From: Fabrea salina | Lineage: Eukaryota > Ciliophora > Heterotrichea > Heterotrichida > Fabreidae | Assembly (NCBI GenBank): GCA_022984795.1 | Contig: JALIHJ010000029.1 | Span: forward strand, 1-64,000 | Length of the DNA stretch: 64,000 nt | Direction: 5' to 3' | Part shown: one piece after another, positions 35,162 through 43,462 of the stretch | Layout: each line of letters opens with the position of its first letter | How positions within the stretch are numbered: the first letter of the stretch is position 1 | The notes under the pieces: generated by a model | Databases searched by the model: none | Seen by the model: the letters and a program-made list of their open reading frames with translations, nothing else | Told to the model about the DNA's origin: nothing | Program-made: the position numbers and the translations under genes

Positions 35162-35983
35162 ATGCACAGGCGCAAACTTCGTGACTTGAAAGCCAAAACC
35201 GAGCTTAGTAACTACAGGCAAAAGTCAGTTCCTTCTAACGCTACTGCGTACCTTTCTTTGGTCCAGTCTAACTTAAGCCAAACCAACACTCCTAGAAGCA
35301 AAGCTGAATCCCACATGCGTTGGAAAAGAAGAAAACTCGAAAGACAACTTGTAAGTTTTAGTTAGTTGCAACTTAAAAGCAGCCAAAAGGTAGACCAGAG
35401 GAAGTCTGTTGAAAAAGTTATTACTGAAAGTCCCCAACTCAGGGAACTTCCTGTCACTAGACGTCTTAACTCACAGAACTCTTACAGACCTGCTTTGAAC
35501 CGCAGTGAGTGGGAAGACTTCCGCAGAACTTCCCCTTCTCAACTTAAGACTACACTTCCCCAAAGCGTTCTTAAAAAAGACTTGCAAGGAATCAACCAAA
35601 TACTTGAAAAGCACAACCAACAAGAACAACTCCAGGAGTCCAAGCAAAAAGCCAAAGACCAAAACCGACTTAGTTTGCGGTTAAAACTCTTTGAAAGACA
35701 CCAAAACACCCAAGTTTTAGAAGCTAAGTCTGGAGTAATCAAAAAAAGGTCAAGTACCTCTTTTGCAAGAACTCAAGAATCCCCTAACTGCTCCCAAAGA
35801 CTCACTCAACTGAGTCTTCCTAAAAAAACTTACCACCTTGGGTCTTTTTTCATGCACAAAGACTTTAGAGGCTTAATCCATATTGACTTTGCAGACGCTT
35901 TGAAAAGCACTAAACGGAGCAGAAGGGACAGTTTAAAGTCCTCAAATGCAAATATGAAATCTCTTAATTCTAAAGTTATTTAG
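35162..35983 (+). CDS. Basic helical protein, two exons
   Basis: Exons 35162-35350 and 35366-35983, joined across a 15-nt phase-0 intron, give 268 residues. It is Lys/Arg/Ser/Gln-rich, with a helical segment at about 130-180 (VLKKDLQGINQILEKHNQQEQLQESKQK, in part). Basic, Ser-rich termini suggest microtubule or nucleic-acid association. It starts 10 bases from the minus-strand zinc-ribbon gene and ends 8 bases before the rhomboid. Not recognised. Confidence 0.65.
35351..35365 (+). other. 15-nt intron
   Basis: GTAAGTTTTAGTTAG, phase 0, A at position 10, in-frame TAG if retained. Confidence 0.88.
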
Positions 35984-35991
35984 TATATAAA

Positions 35992-36885
35992 ATGGCCGGA
36001 ATTCACGGGTTCAGAGATTTGCCTCAAGAAGACCGAAACAGACAGAACCGCTCAGAAAGCAACTCTGGAGGAAGTCGTTTTGCAATGCTGGGGTACGGCT
36101 TTACGATGGGCACCTCAGAAGAAGCTAGGAAGGAGTCTTTTGGACAAATGCTTAAAAACATATTTTGTCCTTTCTTTGAGGTCAGGTCCTTTGTGTTCAT
36201 CACGTTAGTAATAGATGTGGTGATGTTTATAATTACAGTCTTTTACGACTTTAACACTTCTAAGTTCCTGACCCCCACCTACGATTCACTTGACACCTTT
36301 GGAGCTAAAAACCCTCAAAAGCAACAAGAAGGCCAGATTTGGAGGTGGGTAACTCCTATGTTTCTGCACGCAGGTTTAACCCACTTAGCTTTCAACATGA
36401 TAATGCAGTTGATTTTAGGGTTTCGTTTGGAACCTACTGTAGGTTGGAAAAGAACAGGTTTCGTTTACCTTATCTCAGGAATGGGTGGTATTCTTTTCAG
36501 CAGTTTGTTGAGTGACTCTTTGTCAGTGGGGGCATCTACTGCAATATTTGGAATGATGTCAGCCATGATTGCTTGGATCATCATGAACTGGAGCAGTTTG
36601 GGACAGGACCCTTCTAGATGCATTACTTTGTTTTGGCTGATTATGTTGGTGGTGTTCAACTTTTTGTTTGGATTTGTAAGCTTCACTTAGGGATTCAGTG
36701 GAAGAACTGACAACTGGGGACACTTGGGAGGACTGATAGTTGGGTTCCCTGCAGGACTGGCTGTTTTTAACTACATTGACCAACCTCCCCAGAACGCAAA
36801 GTACACCAAATGGGCTTCAGTTGGCTTTTTGTCAGTGTACTTTTTGCTGTTCTATATAATATTCTACACTGTTGTTAACACCTAA
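35992..36885 (+). CDS. Rhomboid intramembrane serine protease, two exons
   Basis: Exons 35992-36675 and 36691-36885 give 292 residues with a cytosolic N-terminus and about seven hydrophobic helices. The rhomboid signatures are complete: WRWVTPMFLHAGLTHLAFNM (H126, H131, N135), GASTAIFG with catalytic Ser182, and in exon 2 WGHLGG with catalytic His239. It cuts transmembrane substrates within the lipid bilayer. The 15-nt intron separates the serine from the histidine exon, so an unspliced product would be inactive. Ends 23 bases before the TBC gene. Confidence 0.95.
36676..36690 (+). other. 15-nt intron (rhomboid)
   Basis: GTAAGCTTCACTTAG, phase 0, A at position 10. Retention stops the protein before the catalytic His helix. 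Confidence 0.92.
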
Positions 36886-36908
36886 TTAACTTATTAAGAC
36901 TCTGGGTT

Positions 36909-37907
36909 ATGAAAATACAATGGACCCAACTTCACAATAAAATGAAAGAAGAGGGTTTAGATAAGTACGGGTTTTACTCTGTTGACCCTAGAAGTTCCTT
37001 CACAGAGAACTTGCCCAGAGAAAACGCGCGGCTTGAAAAGTGGCAAGACATGCTTTACCGCTGGGACTACAACACCAAGCGACGCCAAGACTTCATCAAA
37101 AAGAGAGTTCGAAAAGGAATCCCAGACGGACTGCGTGGAACTGTTTGGCCCAGACTAGCCAAAGCAGAAGAGTTGAAAAAAGAGTACCCTGAGAACTACT
37201 ACTACTCTTTACTGGAAAACGGCGAGTCTCCTTGCCTAGGCCAGATCATGAAGGACATAAACCGGACCTTTCCCGACCACATTCTATTCAGACATGAAGA
37301 AGGACAGGAAGCTCTGCTGAGGGTCCTGAAGGCTTACTCCCAGTTTGACCCAGAAGTGGGGTACTGCCAAGGAATGGGGTTCATTCTTGCGATTTTTTTG
37401 ATGTACCTCAAAGAAGAAGATGCTTTTTGGATGATGGCAGCTGTGATGAGTTCTTACGGAATGAGGGAGTTCTATTTGCCTGGAATGCCAGGAGTTTACA
37501 AGTCCTTTTACCAGGTGAACGGTTTGCTGAAACATTACCTGCCAAGTCTGTGGGACTACTTAGTTGACCTTAAGATTTACCCTTGCATGTTTGCCCCGGC
37601 TTGGCTGATGACTCTGTATGTAAACTTTTTCAAAGTCGACACAGTTTTAAGAATACTTGACGTGTTTCTTAACGAAGGCCCTAAAATCTTGTTTAGGGTG
37701 TACATCACAGTTTTTAAGTTACTCAAAAGCAAACTAATGACTATGAGTTGTGACCAGATTCTAGAAAGCATGAGAGTTTTAGCAAACGACTTTGAAACAG
37801 ATACGTTCATTAAACAAATATTTAAAATTTCTTTAAGTAGAAAAAGACTGCAGCAACTACTAAACGAGTACGAAACAAATCCTAACTCTGAATTAATTAA
37901 TTGGTAA
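36909..37907 (+). CDS. TBC-domain Rab GAP
   Basis: The 332-residue protein is nearly all TBC domain (about 70-290). It has RKGIPDGLRGTVWPRL, the arginine finger motif IMKDINRTFP, and the glutamine finger YCQGM, so it should be an active GTPase-activating protein for Rab proteins in vesicle traffic. Later helices (FAPAWLMTLYVNFF, ILDVFLNEG) complete the fold. It is convergent with the kinesin gene, with 8 bases between stops. Confidence 0.94.
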   Translation: MKIQWTQLHNKMKEEGLDKYGFYSVDPRSSFTENLPRENARLEKWQDMLYRWDYNTKRRQDFIKKRVRKGIPDGLRGTVWPRLAKAEELKKEYPENYYYSLLENGESPCLGQIMKDINRTFPDHILFRHEEGQEALLRVLKAYSQFDPEVGYCQGMGFILAIFLMYLKEEDAFWMMAAVMSSYGMREFYLPGMPGVYKSFYQVNGLLKHYLPSLWDYLVDLKIYPCMFAPAWLMTLYVNFFKVDTVLRILDVFLNEGPKILFRVYITVFKLLKSKLMTMSCDQILESMRVLANDFETDTFIKQIFKISLSRKRLQQLLNEYETNPNSELINW

Positions 37908-37915
37908 TGTTTTCA

Positions 37916-39703
37916 TTATTTCTGGATTCTGAGTTCTTTCAGTTGCTGCTGCATCTTCACCATGTTGTTTCTGCAAAGCGACAACTCGTCCTTAAGTATT
38001 GAGATCTGTTCGTCTTTTTCAGAGATTTGGTTTTTGAACTGGTTCAAAAGGAGGTCTTGTTCTTCGATGATGCTTATCAAGTCAGTGACTGAGGGTTCTT
38101 CAAACTTTTCTTCAAACAGGGGTTCTTCTTGGTCCAGCAACTCCTGGATTTCTTCGATTTTGTCGATTAGTAAGGTTTCGCGTTTGTTGTACTCTTCTTC
38201 AACCTCAGGCACTTTCTTTTCTACTTCGGCAAACGAGGACTTCCTAGGAGTGTTGGGTGACTTGTACTTGTGTAAAATGGACTCTTTGCGTTGAAAGGTC
38301 TTTTCTGCTGAGTGGTCTGGAACTAAGGTGTTGGACCTCCAGACTGAAATCCTTCTTGAAGCTCTTTGTTGTGTACTTGAGTCTTTCTCAAAGAACTCTT
38401 CAGTGTCTAGTTCCTCTGAAGCTGGAACTGCTTCTCCACCTACCAAAATCAGTGAAGAGTACTTTTCAAGTTGCGACTGAATCTGAAGTTTTTCTTGGAG
38501 CAAAGCTTCCAACTTGGCATCTAAGGATTCTTTTTCGTCCTTCATGTTGAGCACTTCTCCTGTTAGTTTTTCGATTTCTGCTTTTAAGTATTCTTCGTTA
38601 GACTCTTTTTCAAGTTTAAATTCAGTTTCAGCAAGTTGGTTTTTAAGTCTGTTTATTTCAGCTTCGTACCGCATGATTAAGACCTTGCTGTCCAGAACTT
38701 CGTTTTTAGAAAGCACTTGCTTAACCTTTTTGGCTCTTTGAGCAAACTTCAGTGTGCTTAAGTTTTCGTCGTAAGAACTTGCACTGGGTGAAATGTTGCA
38801 GATAATTACTACTTTAGAGTTGCCTTGAAGAGCAGGTCTTAGTAGCCGAGTCAGTTTACTGTCTCTAAAAGGAATAGGTGCTGAGTTGTGCTTGTCACTA
38901 AGTCGCATAATGACAGTTCCTAAGGTGAGTAAACTCCGGTTGATATACATCATTTCTCTAGACCTACTTTTAACTGCTTCTATGTTGTGTGCTGACGCAC
39001 TTTCGCTGCCTGCTAAGTCAATTAAGTTCAGAGTTGCAAGTGTGAGGTCAGTGGGGTCTTCTTTGCTTTTGCTTTCAACTATGATTCTGAAGATACTGTG
39101 GGAGCGTGAACTTCTTTGGTTAAAGTTAGTAGAGGCTATTTGTTTGTTGGCTTCGCCCATGTACAGAATGGAGTGTACTTGGTTGATGGAAGTGCACACT
39201 TCTTCAGTAAGGCCTACGATCTTGACCCCTTTGTTCTTGTCTTCTTGAATACTTAAGTTAATGTTGTTGGGGTTCAGCAAGTCGTTCACACACTCGTTGT
39301 AGAGTTCAATGTAAGAACACCTCAACAAAAACTCCCTGTTGGAAGACTGTTGTATGTACCCAAACACTGAATTGGTACTCAACGGAACTATGCCTGGGTT
39401 AGTTTTGCGGTTCCCATGCATTGTGAAGGTTTTTCCACTGCCAGTCTGCCCGTAACAGAATATGCACCCGTTGTAGCCCTCCATAGAGTTCCAAATGACC
39501 TTTTCTCCCAGTTCCTCAAAAACTTCGTTGGTGCTGATGGTGTTGTCAAATACTCTGTCGTACACAAAAAGTTTAGATGTAGAAACATCCCTAATTGAAG
39601 TAGGCCCTGGCAACTCCCAAGCTGCACTCGTCCCAAGTTCCACTTCTCTGGGCATGAAGGGCCGAACCCTTACTGCGACTGTAAGGTGTTCTTCTCTTTG
39701 CAT
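37916..39703 (-). CDS. Kinesin, N-terminal motor (kinesin-7-like)
   Basis: The 595-residue protein begins with the motor domain (about 5-330): VAVRVRPF, P-loop GQTGSGKT, switch I NQRSSRSHSIF, switch II DLAGSE, and the closing NLSTLKFAQRAKKVKQ followed by a neck and a coiled coil. The short tail is coiled coil with an acidic Ser-rich hinge. The early motor and the sequence after TSKLFVYDRVFD resemble kinesin-7/CENP-E-like motors, but subclass is uncertain. It should be a plus-end-directed microtubule motor. Its ATG lies 15 bases downstream of the tRNA-Thr gene on the same strand. Confidence 0.93.
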   Translation of the reverse strand: MQREEHLTVAVRVRPFMPREVELGTSAAWELPGPTSIRDVSTSKLFVYDRVFDNTISTNEVFEELGEKVIWNSMEGYNGCIFCYGQTGSGKTFTMHGNRKTNPGIVPLSTNSVFGYIQQSSNREFLLRCSYIELYNECVNDLLNPNNINLSIQEDKNKGVKIVGLTEEVCTSINQVHSILYMGEANKQIASTNFNQRSSRSHSIFRIIVESKSKEDPTDLTLATLNLIDLAGSESASAHNIEAVKSRSREMMYINRSLLTLGTVIMRLSDKHNSAPIPFRDSKLTRLLRPALQGNSKVVIICNISPSASSYDENLSTLKFAQRAKKVKQVLSKNEVLDSKVLIMRYEAEINRLKNQLAETEFKLEKESNEEYLKAEIEKLTGEVLNMKDEKESLDAKLEALLQEKLQIQSQLEKYSSLILVGGEAVPASEELDTEEFFEKDSSTQQRASRRISVWRSNTLVPDHSAEKTFQRKESILHKYKSPNTPRKSSFAEVEKKVPEVEEEYNKRETLLIDKIEEIQELLDQEEPLFEEKFEEPSVTDLISIIEEQDLLLNQFKNQISEKDEQISILKDELSLCRNNMVKMQQQLKELRIQK

Positions 39704-39712
39704 TTATATCAT

Positions 39713-39719
39713 AAAAAAA
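39713..39719 (-). terminator. Pol III oligo-T terminator of tRNA-Thr
   Basis: Seven T bases on the minus strand at the 3' end of the tRNA, ending 10 bases before the kinesin start codon. Confidence 0.7.
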
Positions 39720-39791
39720 GCCCCCAGCCGGACTCGAACCGGCGACCTTTTGCTTACAAGGCAAATGCTCTACCAACTGAGCCATAGAGGC
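39719..39791 (-). tRNA. tRNA-Thr (UGU)
   Basis: The 73-base gene folds into a full cloverleaf. The acceptor is GCCTCTA with TGGGGGC, the D arm has GCTC...GAGC, the anticodon stem is TTTGC/GCAAA with loop CTTGTAA (anticodon TGT), and the T arm is GCCGG TTCGAGT CCGGC with discriminator T. No intron and no encoded CCA. Internal A and B boxes are present for Pol III, and a run of T follows (complement of 39713-39719). It sits between two divergent protein genes. Confidence 0.97.
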
Positions 39792-39838
39792 TTCTGGGTT
39801 TGAAAGCCCTCATTTACTTAAATAAGTCTACCTTGTAA

Positions 39839-41554
39839 ATGGACTTTGAAGAACAAGAAGAAATATTCATTCCTGAACAAGAAGAAAACAGCTTGAAAGA
39901 CTACACTCCCCAGAAAGACCAAGTAGTGTTTTTAGTTGACGCAAGTGCTTCTATGTTTCAGCCTAATCTCCAGAACCAAGTTCCTTTTTTCATGGTGATC
40001 AATGCCACCATTAACTTTTTGAAAGACAAAATCTTGGCTTCTGAGTCAGACAACATAGCTGTGGTGCTTTACAACACTCAAAACACTCAAAACCACATGG
40101 AGTTCAGCCAGATTGTTGTCTTGCAGGAACTAAGTCCTCCCGACGCACCTAGAATTAAGCAACTCCAGGAATTACTGGACCGCAAAGACTACCAACATGG
40201 ACATGGTTCAGCACTGCTCGTAGAGGCTCTTTGGTTGTGCCACGACTTGCTGACACACAACACTAGTTCTTCTTCAAGGCGGATTCTGTTGTTTACTGAT
40301 GAAGACCAACCCAATCAAGACAAACCCCACGACATGCAAAGGGCACTTACAAGGGCCCGGGACTTAGGCGAGCAAGACATAACTTTAGAAGTGTTTCCTT
40401 TTAACAGACTGAACCACAACTTCGACTTCAGGCTGTTTTATGCCCAAGCTGTGATTCTAGACGAGGACGAAGCAGCCCAAGAAGTCACAGGCGCTGAAAA
40501 GCTAGAAGAACTCATGAGCATCATGCACAAAAGAGAGTTTAAGAAAAGAAGACTTGGGACTCTGGACTTTGTGCTTTCTCCTTACATGAAGATAGCTGTT
40601 AACTACTACTGCATGTTGCGGGAAACTAAAAAACCCACTCCAGTTAAACTGCACTCTGAAAGCAACAAAAAACTAAAAACAACCACTAGTTGGATTTGCG
40701 AAGAAACAGGCAAGCAACTCTGGGACCACGAAGTAGGCCACCACTACGAAATGGGAGGCCACAAAATAGTGTTTACTAAAGAAGAAGTCAGCAGAATCAA
40801 AAGTTTTGACTCCCCAGGAATTAAGCTCATGGGGTTCAAAGCCAGAGAAAAACTTAAAGACTACATGAACACCAGATCGAGTTACTTCATTTACCCCGAA
40901 GACTCCAGAATTCGGGGGTCAGCACAAGTCATGCATGCACTTATTGAAGAAATGAAACAACTAAACAAAATAGCTATTGCCAGGGTGATTCCTCGCCAAG
41001 GCACTTTAGTTAGGTTTTCTGCTCTTTTACCAAGCGAAGACCCCAAAGGCTTCAAACTAGTGTTTTTGCCCTTTGCTGACGACATAAGGAACCCCGAAAC
41101 GCTTAAAGGCCCCACTGAAGCTCCAGAACCCACCCAAGAAATGGTGAAAAGTGCTTCTGAAATGATGGAAAACATAAGACTTAAGGAATTCGACATAAGC
41201 AACTACTACAACCCCGAAATCCAGCACTTCTACGCTAACTTAGAAGCCTTGGCCCTTGAAGCTCCCAACCCACCGCCTGTGCCAGATGCTCTTGAGCCAG
41301 ACGAAGAAGGTCTCCAAACAAAAGAACACCACATCCAGAACTTCTTTACCCAAGCTGAGTTGGGGAGTTTGAAGAGACCTGCAGCTTCCAAAAGCACCAG
41401 CAAAATGGTCAAAGGCGAGTTTGGACAAGGCAACTACAGTGAGTCTGAGCTCAAAAAGATGAAAGTTGCTGAACTCAAGGAACTCTGTGTAGAAAAAGGC
41501 TTAAACAAAACAGGCAGGAAAGACCAACTCATTGAAAGAATACTAACAAGTTGA
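39839..41554 (+). CDS. XRCC6: Ku70 DNA end-binding protein
   Basis: The 571-residue protein follows the Ku70 plan. It has an N-terminal von Willebrand-like domain (about 25-230; QVVFLVDASASMFQ, RRILLFTDEDQP), the central Ku beta-barrel (about 240-470), the C-terminal arm, and a SAP domain at about 536-571 (LKKMKVAELKELCVEKGLNKTGRKDQL). The SAP marks Ku70 rather than Ku80. It binds broken DNA ends for non-homologous end joining. In ciliates, Ku is also tied to rejoining after programmed DNA elimination. The last 12 coding bases overlap antiparallel with the DUSP gene. Confidence 0.93.
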   Translation: MDFEEQEEIFIPEQEENSLKDYTPQKDQVVFLVDASASMFQPNLQNQVPFFMVINATINFLKDKILASESDNIAVVLYNTQNTQNHMEFSQIVVLQELSPPDAPRIKQLQELLDRKDYQHGHGSALLVEALWLCHDLLTHNTSSSSRRILLFTDEDQPNQDKPHDMQRALTRARDLGEQDITLEVFPFNRLNHNFDFRLFYAQAVILDEDEAAQEVTGAEKLEELMSIMHKREFKKRRLGTLDFVLSPYMKIAVNYYCMLRETKKPTPVKLHSESNKKLKTTTSWICEETGKQLWDHEVGHHYEMGGHKIVFTKEEVSRIKSFDSPGIKLMGFKAREKLKDYMNTRSSYFIYPEDSRIRGSAQVMHALIEEMKQLNKIAIARVIPRQGTLVRFSALLPSEDPKGFKLVFLPFADDIRNPETLKGPTEAPEPTQEMVKSASEMMENIRLKEFDISNYYNPEIQHFYANLEALALEAPNPPPVPDALEPDEEGLQTKEHHIQNFFTQAELGSLKRPAASKSTSKMVKGEFGQGNYSESELKKMKVAELKELCVEKGLNKTGRKDQLIERILTS

Positions 41555-42082
41555 GTTATTTAAACTTATAGACTCTTCAAAGCGTTTCAACTGGTGCATA
41601 AATCCAGTGTTGGGCATGGCGTTTTTCCTTTTGTCTCTAACTAGTCTAAAAGCTTCTAAAAGACTGCACTGGAGTTCTTTCATCACGTAAGCAATGCACA
41701 CAGAAGCAGACCTGCTTTTCCCAGCAAAACTAAATAAGAACTACCAGTGAACCAACACCTTCCCAAAGGTTCTTGCAGAGTCAATGAACTCAAAGCACTC
41801 ACTAAGCACTCCTAAAAGGTCTTCACTTCCGTTGTCTTCTAAGTGGACTTGTTTGTAGTGGAACTCTCCAGAGTGCAGTTCTTGTATTTCACTAGCTATG
41901 ACTAAGATATGCGTGATGCCCAACTCTAAAAGTTTGTCTTTGGAAAAAGCTGCACCTATGCTTCCCAGGTACAGGTTGTCCAAAATCAGGGCAGGAAAAG
42001 GGTCGGTCTTGGCGTACTTAAGAGCTAGTGCAAGCTTTATGTGGCGCATTAGTTCTTTTTTGGGTTCTTCTTTTGGTTCCAT
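41543..42082 (-). CDS. Dual-specificity phosphatase, two exons
   Basis: Exons 42082-41745 and 41729-41543, spliced across a 15-nt intron, give 174 residues. The DSP fold is clear (ALILDNLYLGSIGAAFS, ITHILVIASEI, YKQVHLEDNGSEDLL). The active-site loop HCFAGKSRSA (H112, C113, R119) is formed by splicing: the intron splits the TGT codon of the catalytic cysteine (TG|T). The general acid Asp is likely in LEDNGSED. Start chosen at ATG 42082, 4 bases from the divergent GID4-like ATG. The last 12 coding bases overlap the Ku70 end. It probably dephosphorylates Ser/Thr and Tyr on MAP kinases or other substrates. Confidence 0.88.
41730..41744 (-). other. 15-nt intron splitting the catalytic Cys codon (DUSP)
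   Basis: GTAGTTCTTATTTAG on the minus strand, phase 2, A at position 10. Unspliced reading gives VLVHW then TAG. Spliced reading gives VLVHCFAGKSR. Confidence 0.93.
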
Positions 42083-42086
42083 AAAA
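42083..42086. promoter_or_regulatory. 4-base divergent start-codon spacer
   Basis: The sequence CAT-AAAA-ATG places the DUSP and GID4-like start codons four bases apart on opposite strands. Confidence 0.5.
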
Positions 42087-42545
42087 ATGCTAACTGTGAA
42101 GCCTGTTAAGCTTGCACCTGGAACTTGTTTTGTAGGAGTCAAAAAAAGCTTTTCGGAAGAAGAAGGCCCAGCACTTACGCTTAAAATTGACAGAGTCTCG
42201 CAGAATTACTTAAGTGGGGAAGTCGAGTGCGAAAACCACAGGAGAATCTGGGACGGGGAAGCTTCAGAGGGCTTCCCGGGTGCTTTTTCTTCTCTGAAAA
42301 GCAACTCTTTTCCAGAACTGCTGCTTTGGACTAACTTCCAGAAGTTAGGAAGTGCTAGGAACACTTTGTTTTTGAGAATAAAAGAAGAACAGGGAGGCAT
42401 TTATTTCCTTGCTTTTGACAAAAGTTACGGGGGCTTCTGGGGATACTACTTTTTGCAAGAAGAACGCAGAGTGCAGAAGGTGTTTTTGCAGTACAAGAAT
42501 TCTGGGACTTTTGGAATTTCAAACGGAATCTTAGAGTATCTATAA
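42087..42545 (+). CDS. GID4/Vid24-like substrate receptor
   Basis: The 152-residue protein starts at ATG 42087, the only ATG available before the conserved part. LAPGTCFVGVKKSF...LTLKIDRVSQNYLSGEVEC, then NTLFLRIKEEQ and GIYFLAFDKSYGGFWGYYFLQE matches the beta-barrel of GID4 (LYPGSRFRGHQKS, YLCGYLKI, FMRWKEQF, GFYYICFQKS...GYYY). GID4 is the N-degron receptor of the GID/CTLH ubiquitin ligase. The middle loop (FFEGEI in yeast) is shortened to WDGEA. Assigned by eye. Confidence 0.6.
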   Translation: MLTVKPVKLAPGTCFVGVKKSFSEEEGPALTLKIDRVSQNYLSGEVECENHRRIWDGEASEGFPGAFSSLKSNSFPELLLWTNFQKLGSARNTLFLRIKEEQGGIYFLAFDKSYGGFWGYYFLQEERRVQKVFLQYKNSGTFGISNGILEYL

Positions 42546-42592
42546 GTAAAGTTTAAATTTTTTAAGCTAAAATGGGAGTATAATTTAGTGAA

Positions 42593-43462
42593 ATGATAAG
42601 GTGGCTAGTACTTGCTTGTGTAGTAAGCACTTCTTTGGGTTGGTGGTGCACCGCCCACATGACAATTGCTTTGATTGCTCAGAGAGAACTTGAAGGAACT
42701 CCTGTTTGGGACAAAGTGAATGAAATACTGAATCCTTTGTTTGGAGACTTGACTCACAATATTGCAAACAGCTTTGTGGAAACAGCTTGTTGGGCTGATG
42801 ACTTACAAGAATGGGGTCTTTTCTTTGCTTACCCCTGGCACTTCATAGACCAGCCTTATAACACTGTGGGGTTCTTAAATGCTACAGCTTCAGGACCCAA
42901 TGTTTTGTGGGCAATCGATCAAGCTATTGAGACCCTAACTTTCGATCCTCCAAGTCCTGCTATTCTTGAGAAGTCTATGATGATGAGGTTCTTGATTCAC
43001 TTTATGGGAGACATGCACCAGCCTCTCCACGTAACTAGTATGTGGAGTCGCGACTTCCCTCACGGAGACTACGGAGGCAACTTACTTAAAATCAAGTGGG
43101 ACGAAAACATAGTTGAGTTGCATGCTTTCTGGGACGCAGGTGTGGGTTATTTGGAGTGGGACGTTCCCAGACCTCTAGATGCTAAGGGTTGGGGCCAGAT
43201 TGCTACTTACGCAGACTGGGCTACTTCTAACTACACGCGAGCAGACCTCGAGGACCTTTTGCAAGTAACTGACAGAACTTACTGGGCAGAGTTTAACTTT
43301 TTGACTGCAGTTAACTACTGTTACAATGGAATCCAGCAGTACCAAGTGCCCACTCAAGACTACATAGAAAGGGCGTGGCCTATAGTTATGCGGCAAATTG
43401 CCTTGGCTGGTTACAGACTGGCGGATGCCCTTAAGTCTATTTACGGAACTAATAATATCTAA
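42593..43462 (+). CDS. S1/P1-type zinc nuclease, secreted
   Basis: The 289-residue protein has a signal peptide (1-16) and a mature N-terminus W17, which with H22 fits the canonical trizinc site of S1/P1 nucleases (Trp1, His6). Other ligands are visible: ETACWADD, PWHFID, HFMGDMHQPLHV and VELHAFWDAG. It degrades single-stranded DNA and RNA, probably in food vacuoles or extracellularly, and contributes to nutrient recycling. Stop codons of this and the ArfGAP gene are directly adjacent (convergent). Confidence 0.95.
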   Translation: MIRWLVLACVVSTSLGWWCTAHMTIALIAQRELEGTPVWDKVNEILNPLFGDLTHNIANSFVETACWADDLQEWGLFFAYPWHFIDQPYNTVGFLNATASGPNVLWAIDQAIETLTFDPPSPAILEKSMMMRFLIHFMGDMHQPLHVTSMWSRDFPHGDYGGNLLKIKWDENIVELHAFWDAGVGYLEWDVPRPLDAKGWGQIATYADWATSNYTRADLEDLLQVTDRTYWAEFNFLTAVNYCYNGIQQYQVPTQDYIERAWPIVMRQIALAGYRLADALKSIYGTNNI

